Source: Paracentrotus lividus (lineage: Eukaryota > Echinodermata > Echinoidea > Camarodonta > Echinidae). Taken from it: 64,000 nt of DNA. A program made the translations under genes and the position numbers. The stretch is from positions 46,644,611-46,708,610 of the forward strand of contig CALNVZ010003426.1 of NCBI GenBank assembly GCA_940671915.1. The letters are read 5' to 3'. The notes beneath the pieces are model-generated. The model was not told the DNA's origin. It was given only the letters and a program-made list of their open reading frames with translations, and did no database searches. This document shows, one piece after another, positions 30,488-41,678 of this stretch (the stretch's first letter is position 1; every line of letters begins with the position of its first letter).

Positions 30488-32230
30488 ATGCATTACATTG
30501 TTGGGAAGTATGAATTTTAGTTTAGAAAGGATACCAGTATATTTGGAAAGTGATTTAGAAATTTCTGAAATATGTATACTCCAATCTAAAAATTCATTTA
30601 TTGTAATACCTAGAAATTTTGAGCTACTCAACTTTGATATAATTAAATTATCAATGACAATATGCGATAAATCATTAGGCACTCTCTTGTTCCTTGACCT
30701 AAATATGACATAATTTGTTTTGTTTACATTTAAAGATAATTTATTTACTTTAAACCAGATGGAAACCTTTGATACCTCCCTGTTTACTGTCGATACAAGT
30801 GTTTTTATATTGCTATCGCTCATTAACGCACATTGTATCGTCAGCAAACAGAGAAAATTCAAAAAGAGAAGAAGATTTAATTATATCATTTACATATATA
30901 AGGAACAAGAGAGGGCCCAATACAGAACCTTGGGGAACACTACAGTGGCTGTTTTGAGTAGATGATTTGACACCATTGACCATCACATACTGATTTCTGT
31001 CAGACAGATAATTTTCAAACCAATTCAATGCAACACCTCTGACACCGTAAAAACTGAGCTTTTGTAATAATATGTGATGGTCAATGGTGTCAAATGCTTT
31101 TGACAGGTCCATAAATAGTCCAACAAAATATTTACCTTTTTCAATTTCATTTTGAACATGATTGCATAAGTTTGAAACAGCTAAGGCAGTTGAATATTTT
31201 TTTCTAAATCCAAATTGAGAATCTGTTAAAATATCATTAACCTGTAATTAAGAAGTTGTATAAACGCTTATGAATTATTTTTCAAGAATTTTAGAGAATA
31301 GAGGAAGAATAGCTATTGGTCTGTAATAAGTAATGTCATTTGATTTTCCTTTTTTATAAACTGGTACTACCTGTGCTAGTTTCAAACCATTTGGAACATT
31401 TCCTGTACAAATTGACAGATTAAATATATGGCACAGATGCTCAACAAAGCAAAATATACATTTCTTTATCACTTTGGGATCTATCCCGTCAGGTTCACCT
31501 GACTTAGAAGCATTTAAAGAAGAAACTATTTTCAGTATTTCATGAGTAGAAGTTGGTTTTATAAATAAAGAATTTGGTGACATATTTCCAGTTAAAAATG
31601 AATCAAAGGACACGTTTACAGCACGTATAATATGTTCTGCTACTTTTTTGCCAATGTTCAAAAAGTATGAATTAAAATGTTCTGTTATGTCCTGTAACGA
31701 GTGCAATTTAACATTATCATGATGCATAACTGAAGGTAGTTTCTTTCGCTTTTTATTACCAAGTATGTCATTTATATTACTCCAAAACTTTTTCGTGTCA
31801 CCCTTTATTTTATTGAAAACACGGTGGAAATATTCAGATTTTGCAGTACGCAATAAATTTGTTAATTTGTTTTTATATTTGACATTCTTTTCTTTATGTT
31901 TATTACAGTGGCATTTCAAAAACTTTCTATATTGGTTCTTTTTATTGATGGATTTCATTAAACATTTTGTTAACCATGGTTTCTGAAAGGTACATTTCTT
32001 ACTGGACTTGGGTTTTAATTTTGGAAAACATTCAGAGTATAACGAGTTAAAAATAGACATGAAAATATCATAACAATCATTTGCATTATTAGAATTATAA
32101 ACACAATTCCAGTTAACCTCATATAGTTTTCTATTGAATTTGAGAATGTTTTGATCACTGATCAGTCTGTTTTGTATTTTCAGTTGACTTTCTATAATAA
32201 TCCTTTTCTTTTTTTTTAATGCAAAATATA
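30488..32230 (-). pseudogene. Jockey-like LINE ORF2 fragment (linker to RT palm and thumb)
   Basis: Three minus-strand frames join into one polymerase. 32230-31275 gives the endonuclease-RT linker and fingers (NILKFNRKLYEVNW, then KKFWSNINDILGN, then YYRPIAILPLFSKILEK). After two shifts near 31280 and 31245, the next frame gives QFGFRKKYST, FMDLSKAFDTIDHHILLQKL (motif A, Asp intact), SVPQGSVLGPLLFLIYVNDI (motif B) and LFADDT (motif C). After another shift near 30830 it gives thumb sequence (WFKVNKLSLNVNKTNYVIF). The clade looks jockey-like by these motifs. It is 5' truncated near 32230 and 3' truncated at 30488, where the tRNA array abuts. At least three frameshifts make it dead. Confidence 0.85.
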
Positions 32231-32590
32231 GGAAAGTGATCAAATATCGGCGGCGAGTTCTTCCGATAAAGAATAAGTTTCGCTGATAATGTTTTTCAAT
32301 GATTGTTTTCATAAATAAATGCGGAACGGATACAATTTGGGAAGGTATGACGTGAGAACGGCCCGATTTTTGTAGCGAAACTTATTCTTTTTCGGAAAAA
32401 GTCGCTGTCGATATCGTTGGAATATAAATTCTTCATTAAATAAAGACGGGACGAAAACAATTGCGGAATGAATCATTTAGTAATGGACTGTTTAACGGCC
32501 CAATTTTAGAAGTGAAACTAATTCTTTACCAGTAGAAGTCGCTGCTGATAATTTTGTGAAATAAATTCTCCGAAAATCAAAATTAAACAG
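32231..32590. repeat. Diverged direct repeat, about 150-bp units, with inverted piece
   Basis: GAACGGCCCGATTTTTGTAG..CGAAACTTATTC..AAGTCGCTG (32358-32410) recurs as TAACGGCCCAATTTTAGAAG..GTGAAACTAATTC..AAGTCGCTG (32502-32555). An inverted piece (GTTCTTCCGATAAAGAATAAG.. type) lies at 32255-32290 beside the LINE end. Confidence 0.5.
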
Positions 32591-32866
32591 CAGAAGCTGT
32601 TAAATAATGACAACCCTCCCCCCCCCAAAAAAAAATCCCACTATCTTGAGGTTATTCACGGGTAATCAACACACAGTCCCCAACATGGCAGTTACAATAG
32701 CTCAGATTAAATCAAAATCAAGATGCTTGATCCACGCCACTTCTTAATGCAACACATGCTTTGCCCCGAAAATACACATGTATCGATCCTCCGCTGAGTC
32801 TTTAATTGCATAATATCCGATTATTTTTTAATTACAACACCGTTTTTGTTACTTGAATAAGTATAT

Positions 32867-33297
32867 TTCATTTTCGGACTAACAAACCTTATTTATTTTC
32901 GGGTTAACGAACCTTCGGAATGACGAACCTTTTTCTATTTTCGGAATAACGAACCTTTTCTATTTTCAGACTAACGAACCTTTTCTATTTTCGGACTAAC
33001 GAACCTTTTCTATTTTTGGAATTCTCTATTTTCGGAATAACCAACCTTTTCTATTTTCGGACTAACGAACCTTTTTTTTCTATTTTCGGACTAACGAACT
33101 TTTTCTATTTTCGGACTAACCAACCTTTTTTCTATTTTCGAACTAACGAACCTTTTCTATTTTCGGACTAACGAACCTTTTCTATTTTCGGACTAACGAA
33201 CCTTTTTTCTATTTTCGGAATATGAACCTTTTCTATTTTCGGACTAACGAACCTTTTTTTCTATTTTCGGAATAACGAACCTTCAGGGTAACAAACA
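32867..33297. repeat. 25-bp minisatellite, about 16 copies
   Basis: The unit is AACGAACCTTTTCTATTTTCGGACT with copies differing mainly in T-run length and GGACT/GGAAT. A poly-C run (33301-33318) follows. Confidence 0.85.
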
Positions 33298-33356
33298 TCA
33301 CCCCCCCCCCCCCCCCCCGCGGACTATCGGAATGACCCCCTTTTCACCATAGTTAA

Positions 33357-34025
33357 AGGTCATAGGTCAATAAAAACGAACATTTCCTGGTTCGTGGGGT
33401 CAAGTAGAACACGTTAACAGTGTTAAATGAAATATTCCAAGTAATGCGGCCCAATAAGACTAAGGTCACAACCAAACACTTTGGCCAAAACCTCTTTCTT
33501 TTACTTTGACCTTTGACCTATTCGTTGTATAAGCTCATCTATGTTGGTAACTGACATGAATATATTTAACTTGATACCATCATATATGTTGTCATATTTT
33601 AAGTTGACACAATCGACCTAGAAATAAGGTCAAAGTTCACAGAAACTGAGGTTTTTGCTAATATGATGCTATTTCCAGGTTGTTAATCATCATATAAATT
33701 GACCTTTGCCCTAATTTTAAGGTCATAAGGGTCACCAGAATGTGGCAGCAATGTCAGGCTAGTATGACCTATGTTGTATTCTTGATTAGTTGCCATTGAT
33801 ATGGTTTATGGATATGTTATGTCTGATTATAGTGAAGCTTGACACAATTATGCATTTAATTATGCATAAATAGACTAATTTGCATATTGCTCAAAACTGA
33901 CTGGTGGGGTGAAAGAATGTTAATAGACTTAATTGCTAGTTATAAAATTACCTACAATTTGATACCAAATTTGACACAATTTGAAGAAAATTATGTTTAT
34001 GTTAATGAAGCCTGACCTTTGACCT
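33357..34025. promoter_or_regulatory. Cluster of AGGTCA direct repeats (DR1)
   Basis: Three perfect DR1 elements: AGGTCATAGGTCA at 33357-33369, TGACCTTTGACCT at 33507-33519 and TGACCTTTGACCT at 34013-34025. Loose half-sites lie between (for example about 33630 and 34045). DR1 spacing is known for HNF4/RXR-type receptors. No gene is adjacent, so function is unproven; the rest of the stretch has no coding signal. Confidence 0.35.
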
Positions 34026-34138
34026 CCATTTTGGGTCACTAAAGGTCAATTAAAAAAATTATGTCTCTTCTCAACTAAATAAATCTTCTGGGCTCCCGGC
34101 CTATTTTGTTGTTGTTGTTTTTTAAAGTGCCCCTTTAA

Positions 34139-34932
34139 CCCTATTCTGACTGTGCTTTTCAAGAGGAGATTTTGACTGGGGGGGGGGGGTCAATTTGACC
34201 CCCCCCCCTGAGATCTCGGCCGCGGATGGTCCTATCGCCGCGAAATTCTGGACGAACGTCGCTGCACATGTAAAGGGTATCGCTGATATATTTTTTTCGA
34301 AAAAAAAATTCACGTATTTAATTTATGCTAATTTATGCATACTCATGTATGCAAATTAGATGCTTTTTTTTAATTAAAATCGTTAATATTTCATTAATAA
34401 ACTTAGTTATGAAGCTCAAATTTTTTCTTAAAGTTGCTAAGTAGCAAAGTCATTAGCATTGAATTGACAAATTCAGAAATTTCAGATTAATTCTTTTGTA
34501 TTTTATTGTTTTGTGAATTTCTTATGTATTCTATTGTTTTTATTTCTTATGTATTTTTTTGTTTTTGTAATTTTTTATGCTTGGGAAATGTTTCTTAATC
34601 AATATAAAGACAAATTCAATCAATCAAAAGGCTCAGAAGGCACAATTATCAGTGTTATAAAGGAATTTAGGAAAAGCAGTATTTTGTAAACAAACGCATG
34701 CAAAATTACGATTTTCGTTCAATTTTGGCCTGACATGCGATTACATAATGTTGCGTAACGCGACAACGGGGTCTCCGATTTTTTTCGAACTTGGTGTCAA
34801 AAGTTGCGGGACATTTGAAAGAAAAAAGTTATAGAGCGCCGGGTCGCGACTTGCAGCGGTTGCGCGGCAGTCGCGGATTTCGTACAGGGGGGGGGGGGGG
34901 GGGGTCAAATTGACACCCCAGTCAGAATAGGG
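34139..34932. mobile_element. TTAA-flanked TIR element, 794 bp
   Basis: Ends CCCTATTCTGACTG / CAGTCAGAATAGGG are inverted 14-mers, flanked by TTAA at 34135-34138 and 34933-34936. That is the target site of piggyBac- and Kolobok-type transposons. Just inside each end a G-run leads to GGGGGTCAATTTGAC on the left and GGGGGTCAAATTGAC on the right. No transposase frame; the interior is AT-rich with one LINE-like AAAGACAAATTCAATCAATC phrase (34605). Confidence 0.8.
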
Positions 34933-35398
34933 TTAAGCATGCAATACTCTATTCAATGCATGAACTGGACCCACCACCATGTGCAGGATGTGATCAAATT
35001 TGGGTTAGGTATGATTCTGTGAGTATGGGCAGTATGAATTTATTGACTGACAAATGACTCCTTTTGGTTGGTTAATACTAGTCACATTGAAGGAGGGGAA
35101 AAAAGGTTAGACATAGACTTAGGAGACCCCTTTATCATATATTTCTTTGAACAGGTTCGCCATTATTGTAATTAACCTGCATTATTGCAATTATGAGTCA
35201 AGTACATGAATTTAGCAATCGGGATGTTGTGGATCAAACTTGAAAGTAGGGAGGGGGCACAGGAGAAAGGGTCGGGCACTTTTTCTGAAATTGTGGGTAC
35301 TTTCAGCCAGTGGCGTAAAGAGCTAGAGTATTAAAATAGGGAATAGACTGTAAACCAGAACAGAATTAGTCAAGAACTTTTTTGGCTTAAGTTCATAC

Positions 35399-35599
35399 CA
35401 GTGGCGGATCAAGATTTCATTACAGGGGGGGGGGGGGGGGGGAGGGGGGCTTCGGCCATCAAAAGAGGTCATCTTGATCACCATAGGGGTAAGGTTAGGG
35501 CTCAATCGGACCGCCTGTCCATTTTTCCTTTTTCCTTCTTTTTTTCTTTTGTTGCTGGGGGGGGGTCGGGCCCGCTGGGCTCCCCTGGATCCGCGCCTG
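35399..35599. mobile_element. hAT-like MITE, 201 bp, 5-bp target duplication
   Basis: Left end CAGTGGCGGATCAAG, right end CTGGATCCGCGCCTG. CATAC is duplicated at 35394-35398 and 35600-35604. It contains long G-runs, as do its siblings at 14700 and 42352. Confidence 0.7.
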
Positions 35600-36258
35600 C
35601 ATACCCCTACACTGTTGATTCAATTGTCGACAACACACCTTGAAATATATTTGTCTCTATATAGCAGCAGCGGAAGTTTGTTTAATTCAACCATGATGCT
35701 TGTGACCTCTTAATGCGAGGTTGAGGAAAATTTGGGGTTTGAAAATGCATCAAAAAGTGCCCTTTTTTATAGATTTTTAAAATTTCACAAGGTTTCGTTT
35801 AAAAAAAAAAATTAGAAAAAGGGGGCACTATATATTACTTTTGAAAGAGGCACATTTGTCATGTTTGTGATGCCTGAAAAAGTGGGGTGCACTGTACAAC
35901 CTGCCCCTCCCCAGTTTCGCTTGTAGTCATCCTCCTTCAGCTGGCCTATCGAAACAATCCGAAGAATATTGGTTTGGGTCTATACAACCATCCCATATGA
36001 GCCATTCACGAAAACCAACGATTAATCTTACCATCGGATACCAAAAAGATAGATTGGAAATGTATGAAAAATACACTGTTGGTCATAAAGGTTGGATTTT
36101 ATTATTATCATTATTATTATCAAGCTTTAGCCACATCATTTTGCTCTGGTTTGAAGTCTTAATTTTTACTCCAAAAATCTGTTTGATCACAGCCTGTAAG
36201 AAAAACTTCTATATTAAAAATGCACATCCAATCAGGTACACGTATTGGGGGAAAGGGG

Positions 36259-36426
36259 CAGGGGCCGGGGAGCGTTTTTGAAAGTGGAGGGGCTGAGCCC
36301 AAATGGAGGGGGGCTGAACAGGCTAAAAATCACAAATCTATGGCCATTTTCGCGTTTTTGTACACGTTTACTGACAAAAGTAGGGGGTGCAGCCCCTAGC
36401 CCCACACCTGGCTCCGCGGCCATGTG
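36259..36426. mobile_element. CAGGGGC-type MITE, copy 1
   Basis: Shares with 54816-54984 the phrases GAGCGTTTTTGAAAGTGG, AGGGGCTGAGCC, GGCTGAACAGGC, AAAAATCACAA and GTACACGTTTACTGA. The right end GCTCCGCGGCC is damaged before the final CCCCTG. Confidence 0.65.
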
Positions 36427-37152
36427 CCGCCCCAAAATTGGTCCCGTGTTCATGACCCCCCACCCCCTCCCCCTTCACAACAAATTGGTCGAGAAGTCCA
36501 TTCTTTATTAACCTTTATGTAAACTTGCATATTCATGTAATAATTGTTAGATCACGCCTTGCAATACACATGCGCGCACTGTAATTGGGTATTGCACGTG
36601 TATGTATGGGTTTACCACATAAATGAGGCAAAAACTTCGTTTTCCCGTATATTGCTGTCGTAACTTTATAGCGTTATATGTTTTTATTGGAAAAGGAAAT
36701 TACTTTTTATTTTTCACATACTCTTGTCCATACATTTGGGCACATTTATGAAAAGTTTTGCTCATCAGGTCTTGACACGTTTATTTCACGAGGTAAAATA
36801 ATAAATAGATACAAATTAATTTTTTGAAAAAAAATGAGAAAAATCAAGGTTAATTTTATCTTTGCTGAATATGATTCTTATTGAAAATAGTACCAAATTG
36901 TAGGACATTTTATTATCTTTAATTTGATACCAAACTCAGTGTATTTGAAACTTTGCTTCAACCATTTTTGTTCAGAATGCTCATTTTTGTAAAAGGGGCG
37001 GCTATTTTGGACGCCCCCACCTGTAGGGACCCTCCTGCAGCTGATCTGAAGAGTAGTCCGCCCTAGCGATGCTGGTTAGGGTCCATACAACCATCCTAGA
37101 TAGGAATACTTTTTATATCTCTACATGTCAGGTCCACCCTACTTGCTCCCCG

Positions 37153-37467
37153 CACTTTAAAAAAAAGGTAATGAGTAAACTAATGCTTTACTCCCAACCG
37201 AGTAAACTAATGCTTTACTCCCAACGGAGTAGATTTTGTTTACTCTTAACAGAGTCAAAAGGTAACTCGCAAGAAAATGAGTAAACTAATGGTTAATGGT
37301 TTACTCCTTTCGAAGCTAGGATTAGGAATGATACATAGATGACTAAAAGTTACTCTTTTCTGAGTAACATTTAGCTCAACCGCATGAGTAATATTTTTTA
37401 CTCAATTTCACGCGAGTTACCTTTTTGCTCAATATTGGGTAAGATTTTACTCATTTTTTTTAGAGTG
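37153..37467. mobile_element. MITE built of GAGTAA/TTACTC words
   Basis: Ends CACTTTAAAAAAAAGG and TTTTTTTTAGAGTG are near-inverted. Inside, GAGTAA or TTACTC recurs about every 20 bp (for example GAGTAAACTAATGCTTTACTC twice in tandem near 37170-37220). No open frame. Non-autonomous element class not determined. Confidence 0.5.
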
Positions 37468-37469
37468 TG

Positions 37470-38750
37470 GGTAATTAGCAAAAATATTTTGGGTCACAGA
37501 TAGTTATTTTCTAAATTTCTTGATAATGATGCAAATGTCAAAACTATCGCTCTTGATGTTACTATGTGTTTAGGAAATATATTTCCCTAAAAGAAAAAAT
37601 ATTAATATGCAGGCAATTACTAGTTAATGAGGAAGTTCACAAAAAAATGATTTGTGCATACAAAAACATTGTATGCAAATGAGCTAATTACCATAGTACC
37701 ACACGAAGTACCACAAGAATACCATACGACTACCAAACTTCAGCAGTAAACTGCCATAAATCCACTTTGACTAATGCCCGTTGGTTTCATCCCTGTTGGA
37801 CGTTTGTCTTCAATCAGTTCGTCAAATTACCATTTGGTCTAATTAATTCCCATTTCGTCTAATCAAGTCGACTTGGTCAAACACCACTTAGTCAATTCCT
37901 GTAAGGAAACTTATCCTTTAGAAAAAAAAATCCTGTGACAATACTACACAACGGTAGGTATTGGCGCGTCCCGTGGACGGGGACGATCGAGTTCCCCCCC
38001 CCCATCGATTTTTGTTTTCTGGGGATCGTCCACCCTGATTTTTAAAGCTTAACAAAAAATATGTAACATAATAATAGACGAAGAGCACAGTGTGCGTAAA
38101 ATGTACGAAGTTCAGGTCATTAAAAAGCAAAATTTCGGCCTCGCACTTCGCTTGCCAAACAAAAACACCAGATAATAAAACTAATTATCTTTCTTCAGGT
38201 CCCTATATTCATTATTATTTTTATTTGTGACAAACTTTTTTGTTAACTTTGGCATAACGTGTGAGGTAGGTCTCATATATGTGAATTTTGGAATATACCC
38301 TCTAATCATATGTTTCTTTGGGGGCCTATTTATTCCGATCGTGTATAATAATTCCTCTCCAAATTTGGCGGCAATCAGTGTGGACGAGTCCCTTGATTTT
38401 CCAAGCTTCACATTTGTTTTTCATGTAGTTTTCTAATAATTTGGATAAATTTTTGTATTTGCCCCATGCCAAATGTGATGGAACAGAAATAAACTTTTAA
38501 AACTCTTTAAATTCTTTGATTTCAGTCCGACTTCTCTTCTACTAAAAGGATTGACCCTTTGTCGCAGTAGTTCAGAATGATTATGAGTTCATAACAGTGT
38601 ATTACATGTATATAGGTGGTATAATAGCCGTATCTAGAGGCTACTTCTAATCTGGATCTATATATAGTCAGATGGTAAGAGTACAAGATACATGTACTAT
38701 ACAGCCAGACGGCAAACTCTTTTATTTTTATCAAAGTTTGTATAAGAAAA
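37470..38750. other. No gene supported; phrase-repeat patch
   Basis: 37770-37905 contains loosely repeated phrases (TTTGGTCTAATTAATTCCCA, TTTCGTCTAATCAAG, TTAGTCAATTCC). Otherwise AT-rich; the frames at 38181-38436 lie opposite each other and are unsupported. Confidence 0.35.
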
Positions 38751-38754
38751 CGCG

Positions 38755-38915
38755 GGTGAAGAGAATATCAAAAGTTTGACTACCAGCTAAGCTCACAAGT
38801 CAAAATGGTTCCCAGAACTGTTTTATCCTTCACCTTTTTGTGATAAAATTTGGTGAGATCGAAAATAGTCACTTCTGCCAGGATCAACCAACGGGGGTCG
38901 CTAGCTCCTAGCTAT
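38755..38915. repeat. Inverted partial copy of the second tRNA array unit
   Basis: The minus strand reads GGCAGAAGTGACTATTTTCG, then ATCTCACCAAA and AAAAAGGTGAAGG. This mirrors the tRNA 3' end plus trailer at 40130-40230. It is diverged but clearly related and points towards the direct copies. Confidence 0.5.
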
Positions 38916-39231
38916 GAACGTCCGGTGCATGTTGTCCATCGCGCATGTCTATGTACTCCGTATTCCTACACTTGTTGGATATAATTGATATTTTTTGGGT
39001 CCGTAATAACAATGATACTTTATCTTTTACGTGAAGTCTGCTCTACGATCCGACCGCGTGGCGAGGCGGGCCCATGTACTGGCTGCTGGTCATGTTTCGG
39101 AATTAACGGGTTGCATCATACCCCTGACAAAGAATGAACATTGCTGGTACGGATATGAGAACTGTCTTCTTATCACTGTGATCGTCTAATCGGGATCGTG
39201 TGCCGCCCTTAGCCGCATTGCAACCGTCTCA

Positions 39232-39321
39232 TGGTCTAGTGTGATCCGCTGGTCACCGCCACGGCACGTGTTAAAGATAAGAGTTCAGCTGGAGGCCCGG
39301 GTTCGATTCCCGCAGAGACAT
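39232..39321 (+). pseudogene. Rearranged tRNA pseudogene, first unit
   Basis: The 3' half (AGCTGGAGGCCCGGGTTCG through GCAGAGACA) matches the tRNAs downstream. The 5' half has GGTCTAGTGTGATCC and an insertion where the D and anticodon arms should be, so no cloverleaf forms. Confidence 0.5.
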
Positions 39322-39679
39322 TTTTCGATCTCACCAAAAAATATCCAAAAAGGGAGGATAGCTCTGGGGACTTTGATTTGAGCTACGCTTCACTTACCCA
39401 TTTCTTCAAATTAAATATAAAAAAGAGAGTTGCCCATCGGCTGTGAATCCAGTTGCCTACATGTTATCTACACTTACAGCATGTATACCACATTTTTCTA
39501 TTAGCAGTGTACTGATATGCTTCTAGCAACTGCTTAGATCCGAGCTGAGCGCATGACGCTTGGCATTGGTTCAAAAACTCTTCCTACCCCCGGACAAAGG
39601 AAAAACAATTGGTGAAGGATAAGATTTTTTATCTGACGGTCCAATCCGATCTGGTCGGGCCGCCCAGTCCACTAAACCC

Positions 39680-39750
39680 GTCTCTGTGGTCTAGTGGTGA
39701 AGGCACCGGCGTTCAAAGCTGGAGGCCCGGGTTCGATTCCCGTCAGAGAC
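39680..39750 (+). tRNA. tRNA with UCA anticodon, copy 1
   Basis: A 71-nt cloverleaf plus discriminator A. The acceptor GTCTCTG/CAGAGAC is fully paired. The D arm GTCT/AGGC has A14, G18-G19 and A21. The anticodon stem CCGGC/GCTGG encloses GTTCAAA with U33 and UCA at 34-36. The variable loop is AGGC. The T arm is CCGGG-TTCGATT-CCCGT with one mismatch. UCA would read UGA. The body resembles tRNA-Glu/Gly, not selenocysteine tRNA (which is far longer) or tRNA-Trp. ATTTTTTCG right after it is a Pol III terminator. Confidence 0.55.
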
Positions 39751-40072
39751 ATTTTTTCGATCTCACCAAAAAATTATCCAAAAAGGGAGGATAGCTCTGG
39801 GGAACTTTGATTTGAGCTACGTCACCCATTTCTTTCAAATTTAAATTAAAAAAGAGTTGCCCATCGGCTGTTGTACATGTATTCCCTTACACTTGTATAA
39901 ATTGTTCTATACATGTACTGTATCTCAGCAACTGCTTAGATCCAGCTGAGGCGCATGACGGCTTGCCATTGTTCAAAAACTCATCTACCCCCGACAAAGG
40001 AAACAATTGGTGAGGATGAGAATCTGTTTATCTGACGGTCAATCGGATCTGGTCCGCCCTAGCCACTAACCC

Positions 40073-40143
40073 GTCTCTGTGGTCTAGTGGTGAAGGCACC
40101 GGCGTTCAAAGCTGGAGGCCCGGGTTCGATTCCCGGCAGAGAC
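40073..40143 (+). tRNA. tRNA with UCA anticodon, copy 2 (structurally perfect)
   Basis: As copy 1 but with the T stem CCGGG/CCCGG fully paired, so all four stems are complete and all invariant bases I can check (U8, A14, G18, G19, A21, U33, TTCGA, C61) are present. Anticodon UCA in loop GTTCAAA. A-box TGGTCTAGTGG and B-box GGTTCGATTCC are canonical, and ATTTTTTCG follows. Either a UGA suppressor-type tRNA or a tRNA-derived repeat that happens to fold; sequence alone cannot decide. Confidence 0.6.
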
Positions 40144-40241
40144 ATTTTTTCGATCTCACCAAAAAATTATCCAAAAAGGGAGGATAGCTCTGGGGAACTT
40201 TGATTTGAGCTACGTCAACTATTATTCTCTTCACCCATTTC

Positions 40242-40245
<4 letters not shown>

Positions 40246-40295
<50 letters not shown>
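40246..40295. repeat. (TA)n microsatellite
   Basis: About 25 TA units at the end of the tRNA array. Confidence 0.95.
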
Positions 40296-40298
<3 letters not shown>

Positions 40299-40880
40299 AA
40301 AACGTTGATTACTGAGATTTTCACTCGCTCTTCGGAATTGTATTTTCTTTAAGGGTAAGTGATTATCAGCTAGTGAATACAATGATAAATGTTATTATAG
40401 AGCAAAATTTTTAGCTCGCGCTTCGCGCTCAGAAACAAATAACAATACAATGATTTAACGATTTAACTATGTCTTCAGGTCGTATTTTGTGGAATATGTT
40501 TTATTTGTTCCAACCTTATATTCTATTGTCATTAGTTTCTGCATAATATGTTAAATAGATCATCCTAATTCGAATTTTGGGTATACAAATATTTAGGAAG
40601 CCTTATTCCGTTTGAGTCTCTAATAATTCCCATTCCGGGGTCTCCGGTCTCCCCCACCCATGACCGTCATCACATGAAATCGCCGCCCCTGATGGTAGGG
40701 GAGACCGGGACAACAATTGTAACACGGGGCGATTGTAACAGAGGATCTCATCCCTAGCAGAAACATGCTTCAAAAAACAAAAATAATAATAATAAAAAAT
40801 AATAATAATACAAAAGTGCATTTCGTCACTCCACGTGACGTTTGAGTGTAAGCAAATTTAACGGTTCATGGAAATTTATA
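40296..40880. other. Spacer with 19-mer and GGGGAGACCGGG motif
   Basis: Contains a copy of the near-palindromic GCTCGCGCTTCGCGCTC motif (40414-40430) and the phrase GTAGGGGAGACCGGGACAAC followed by two TGTAAC words (40690-40740). No gene. Confidence 0.5.
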
Positions 40881-41640
40881 CATGTGGTATTTGTGCCATA
40901 CATATGGTATATGTGTAAAAAAAAAACCATACACCAATACCATACATATGGTATTTGTGCCAAAAACCATACAAGGCATACTCATATAGGTGTGGGCCAA
41001 CCATACAGCCAATACCCCATACACATGATTGTGCCAAAAAAAGAAAAAAAAAAACATACAGAATACAAACGGTATGGTATTTGTGCCAAAAAACCATACA
41101 GCAATGCCATACATATGGTATTTGTGCCAAAAAACCATACAGCAATACCATACATATGTTATTTGTGCCAAAAAACCATACAGCAATACCATTCATATGG
41201 TATTTGTGCCAAAAACCCATACAGAAATACCATACATATGGTATTTGTGACAAAAAACCATACAGCAATACCATACATATGATATTCGTGCCAAAAAACC
41301 ATCCAGCAATACCATACATATGGTATTTGTGCCAAAAACCCATACAGAAATACCATACATATGGTATTTGTGCCAAAAAACCATACAGAAATACCATACA
41401 TATGGTACTTGTGCCAAAAACCATACAGCAATACGATACATATGGTATTTGTGCCAAATACCACAGCACTGCTGTATGGTATTCTTATGGTACCCTTTTC
41501 CTTCTGTGGTATTTCCCTATGGTACTTTTATGGTATTTTATTGTACCATAGAAATACCATAGGAATACCACAGGACATTCAGAAATACCATATGAATACC
41601 ACAGGACATTCAGAAATACTATAGGAATACCACAAGACAT
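40880..41640. repeat. 41-bp minisatellite, about 13 copies, plus degenerate tail
   Basis: The unit is CATATGGTATTTGTGCC followed by AAAAAACCATACAGCAATAC and CATA. Landmarks TTGTGCC recur at 41078, 41120, 41161, 41202 and so on to 41448, a period of 41. 41465-41640 continues in shorter ATGGTAT / ATACCA phrases. All six frames are open across the array because the unit has no stop in any frame, so the long frames (up to 198 aa) are not evidence of a gene. Confidence 0.9.
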
Positions 41641-41678
41641 TTTTGTAAGGGTTGTACCTGCGAATGATGGCGACAGGT

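Larger units (their letters stand above)
39229..40245. repeat. Tandem array (about 393-430-bp units) carrying tRNA sequences
   Basis: Three units each consist of a tRNA followed by ATTTTTTCGATCTCACC, then AAAGGGAGGATAGCTCTGGG, GATTTGAGCTACG and GAGTTGCCCATCGGCTG. The second and third tRNAs start at 39680 and 40073 (393 apart). The first unit has a rearranged tRNA 5' half. The array ends in a (TA)n run at 40246. Confidence 0.8.

Noticed and set aside
39680-40143. Selenocysteine tRNA
   Set aside because: The anticodon UCA fits, but the molecule is 71-72 nt with a short variable loop, whereas eukaryotic selenocysteine tRNA is about 90 nt with a long variable arm.
40876-41551. 197- and 198-aa open frames on opposite strands
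   Set aside because: Both are translations of the 41-bp array, which is open in all frames; no independent support for a protein.
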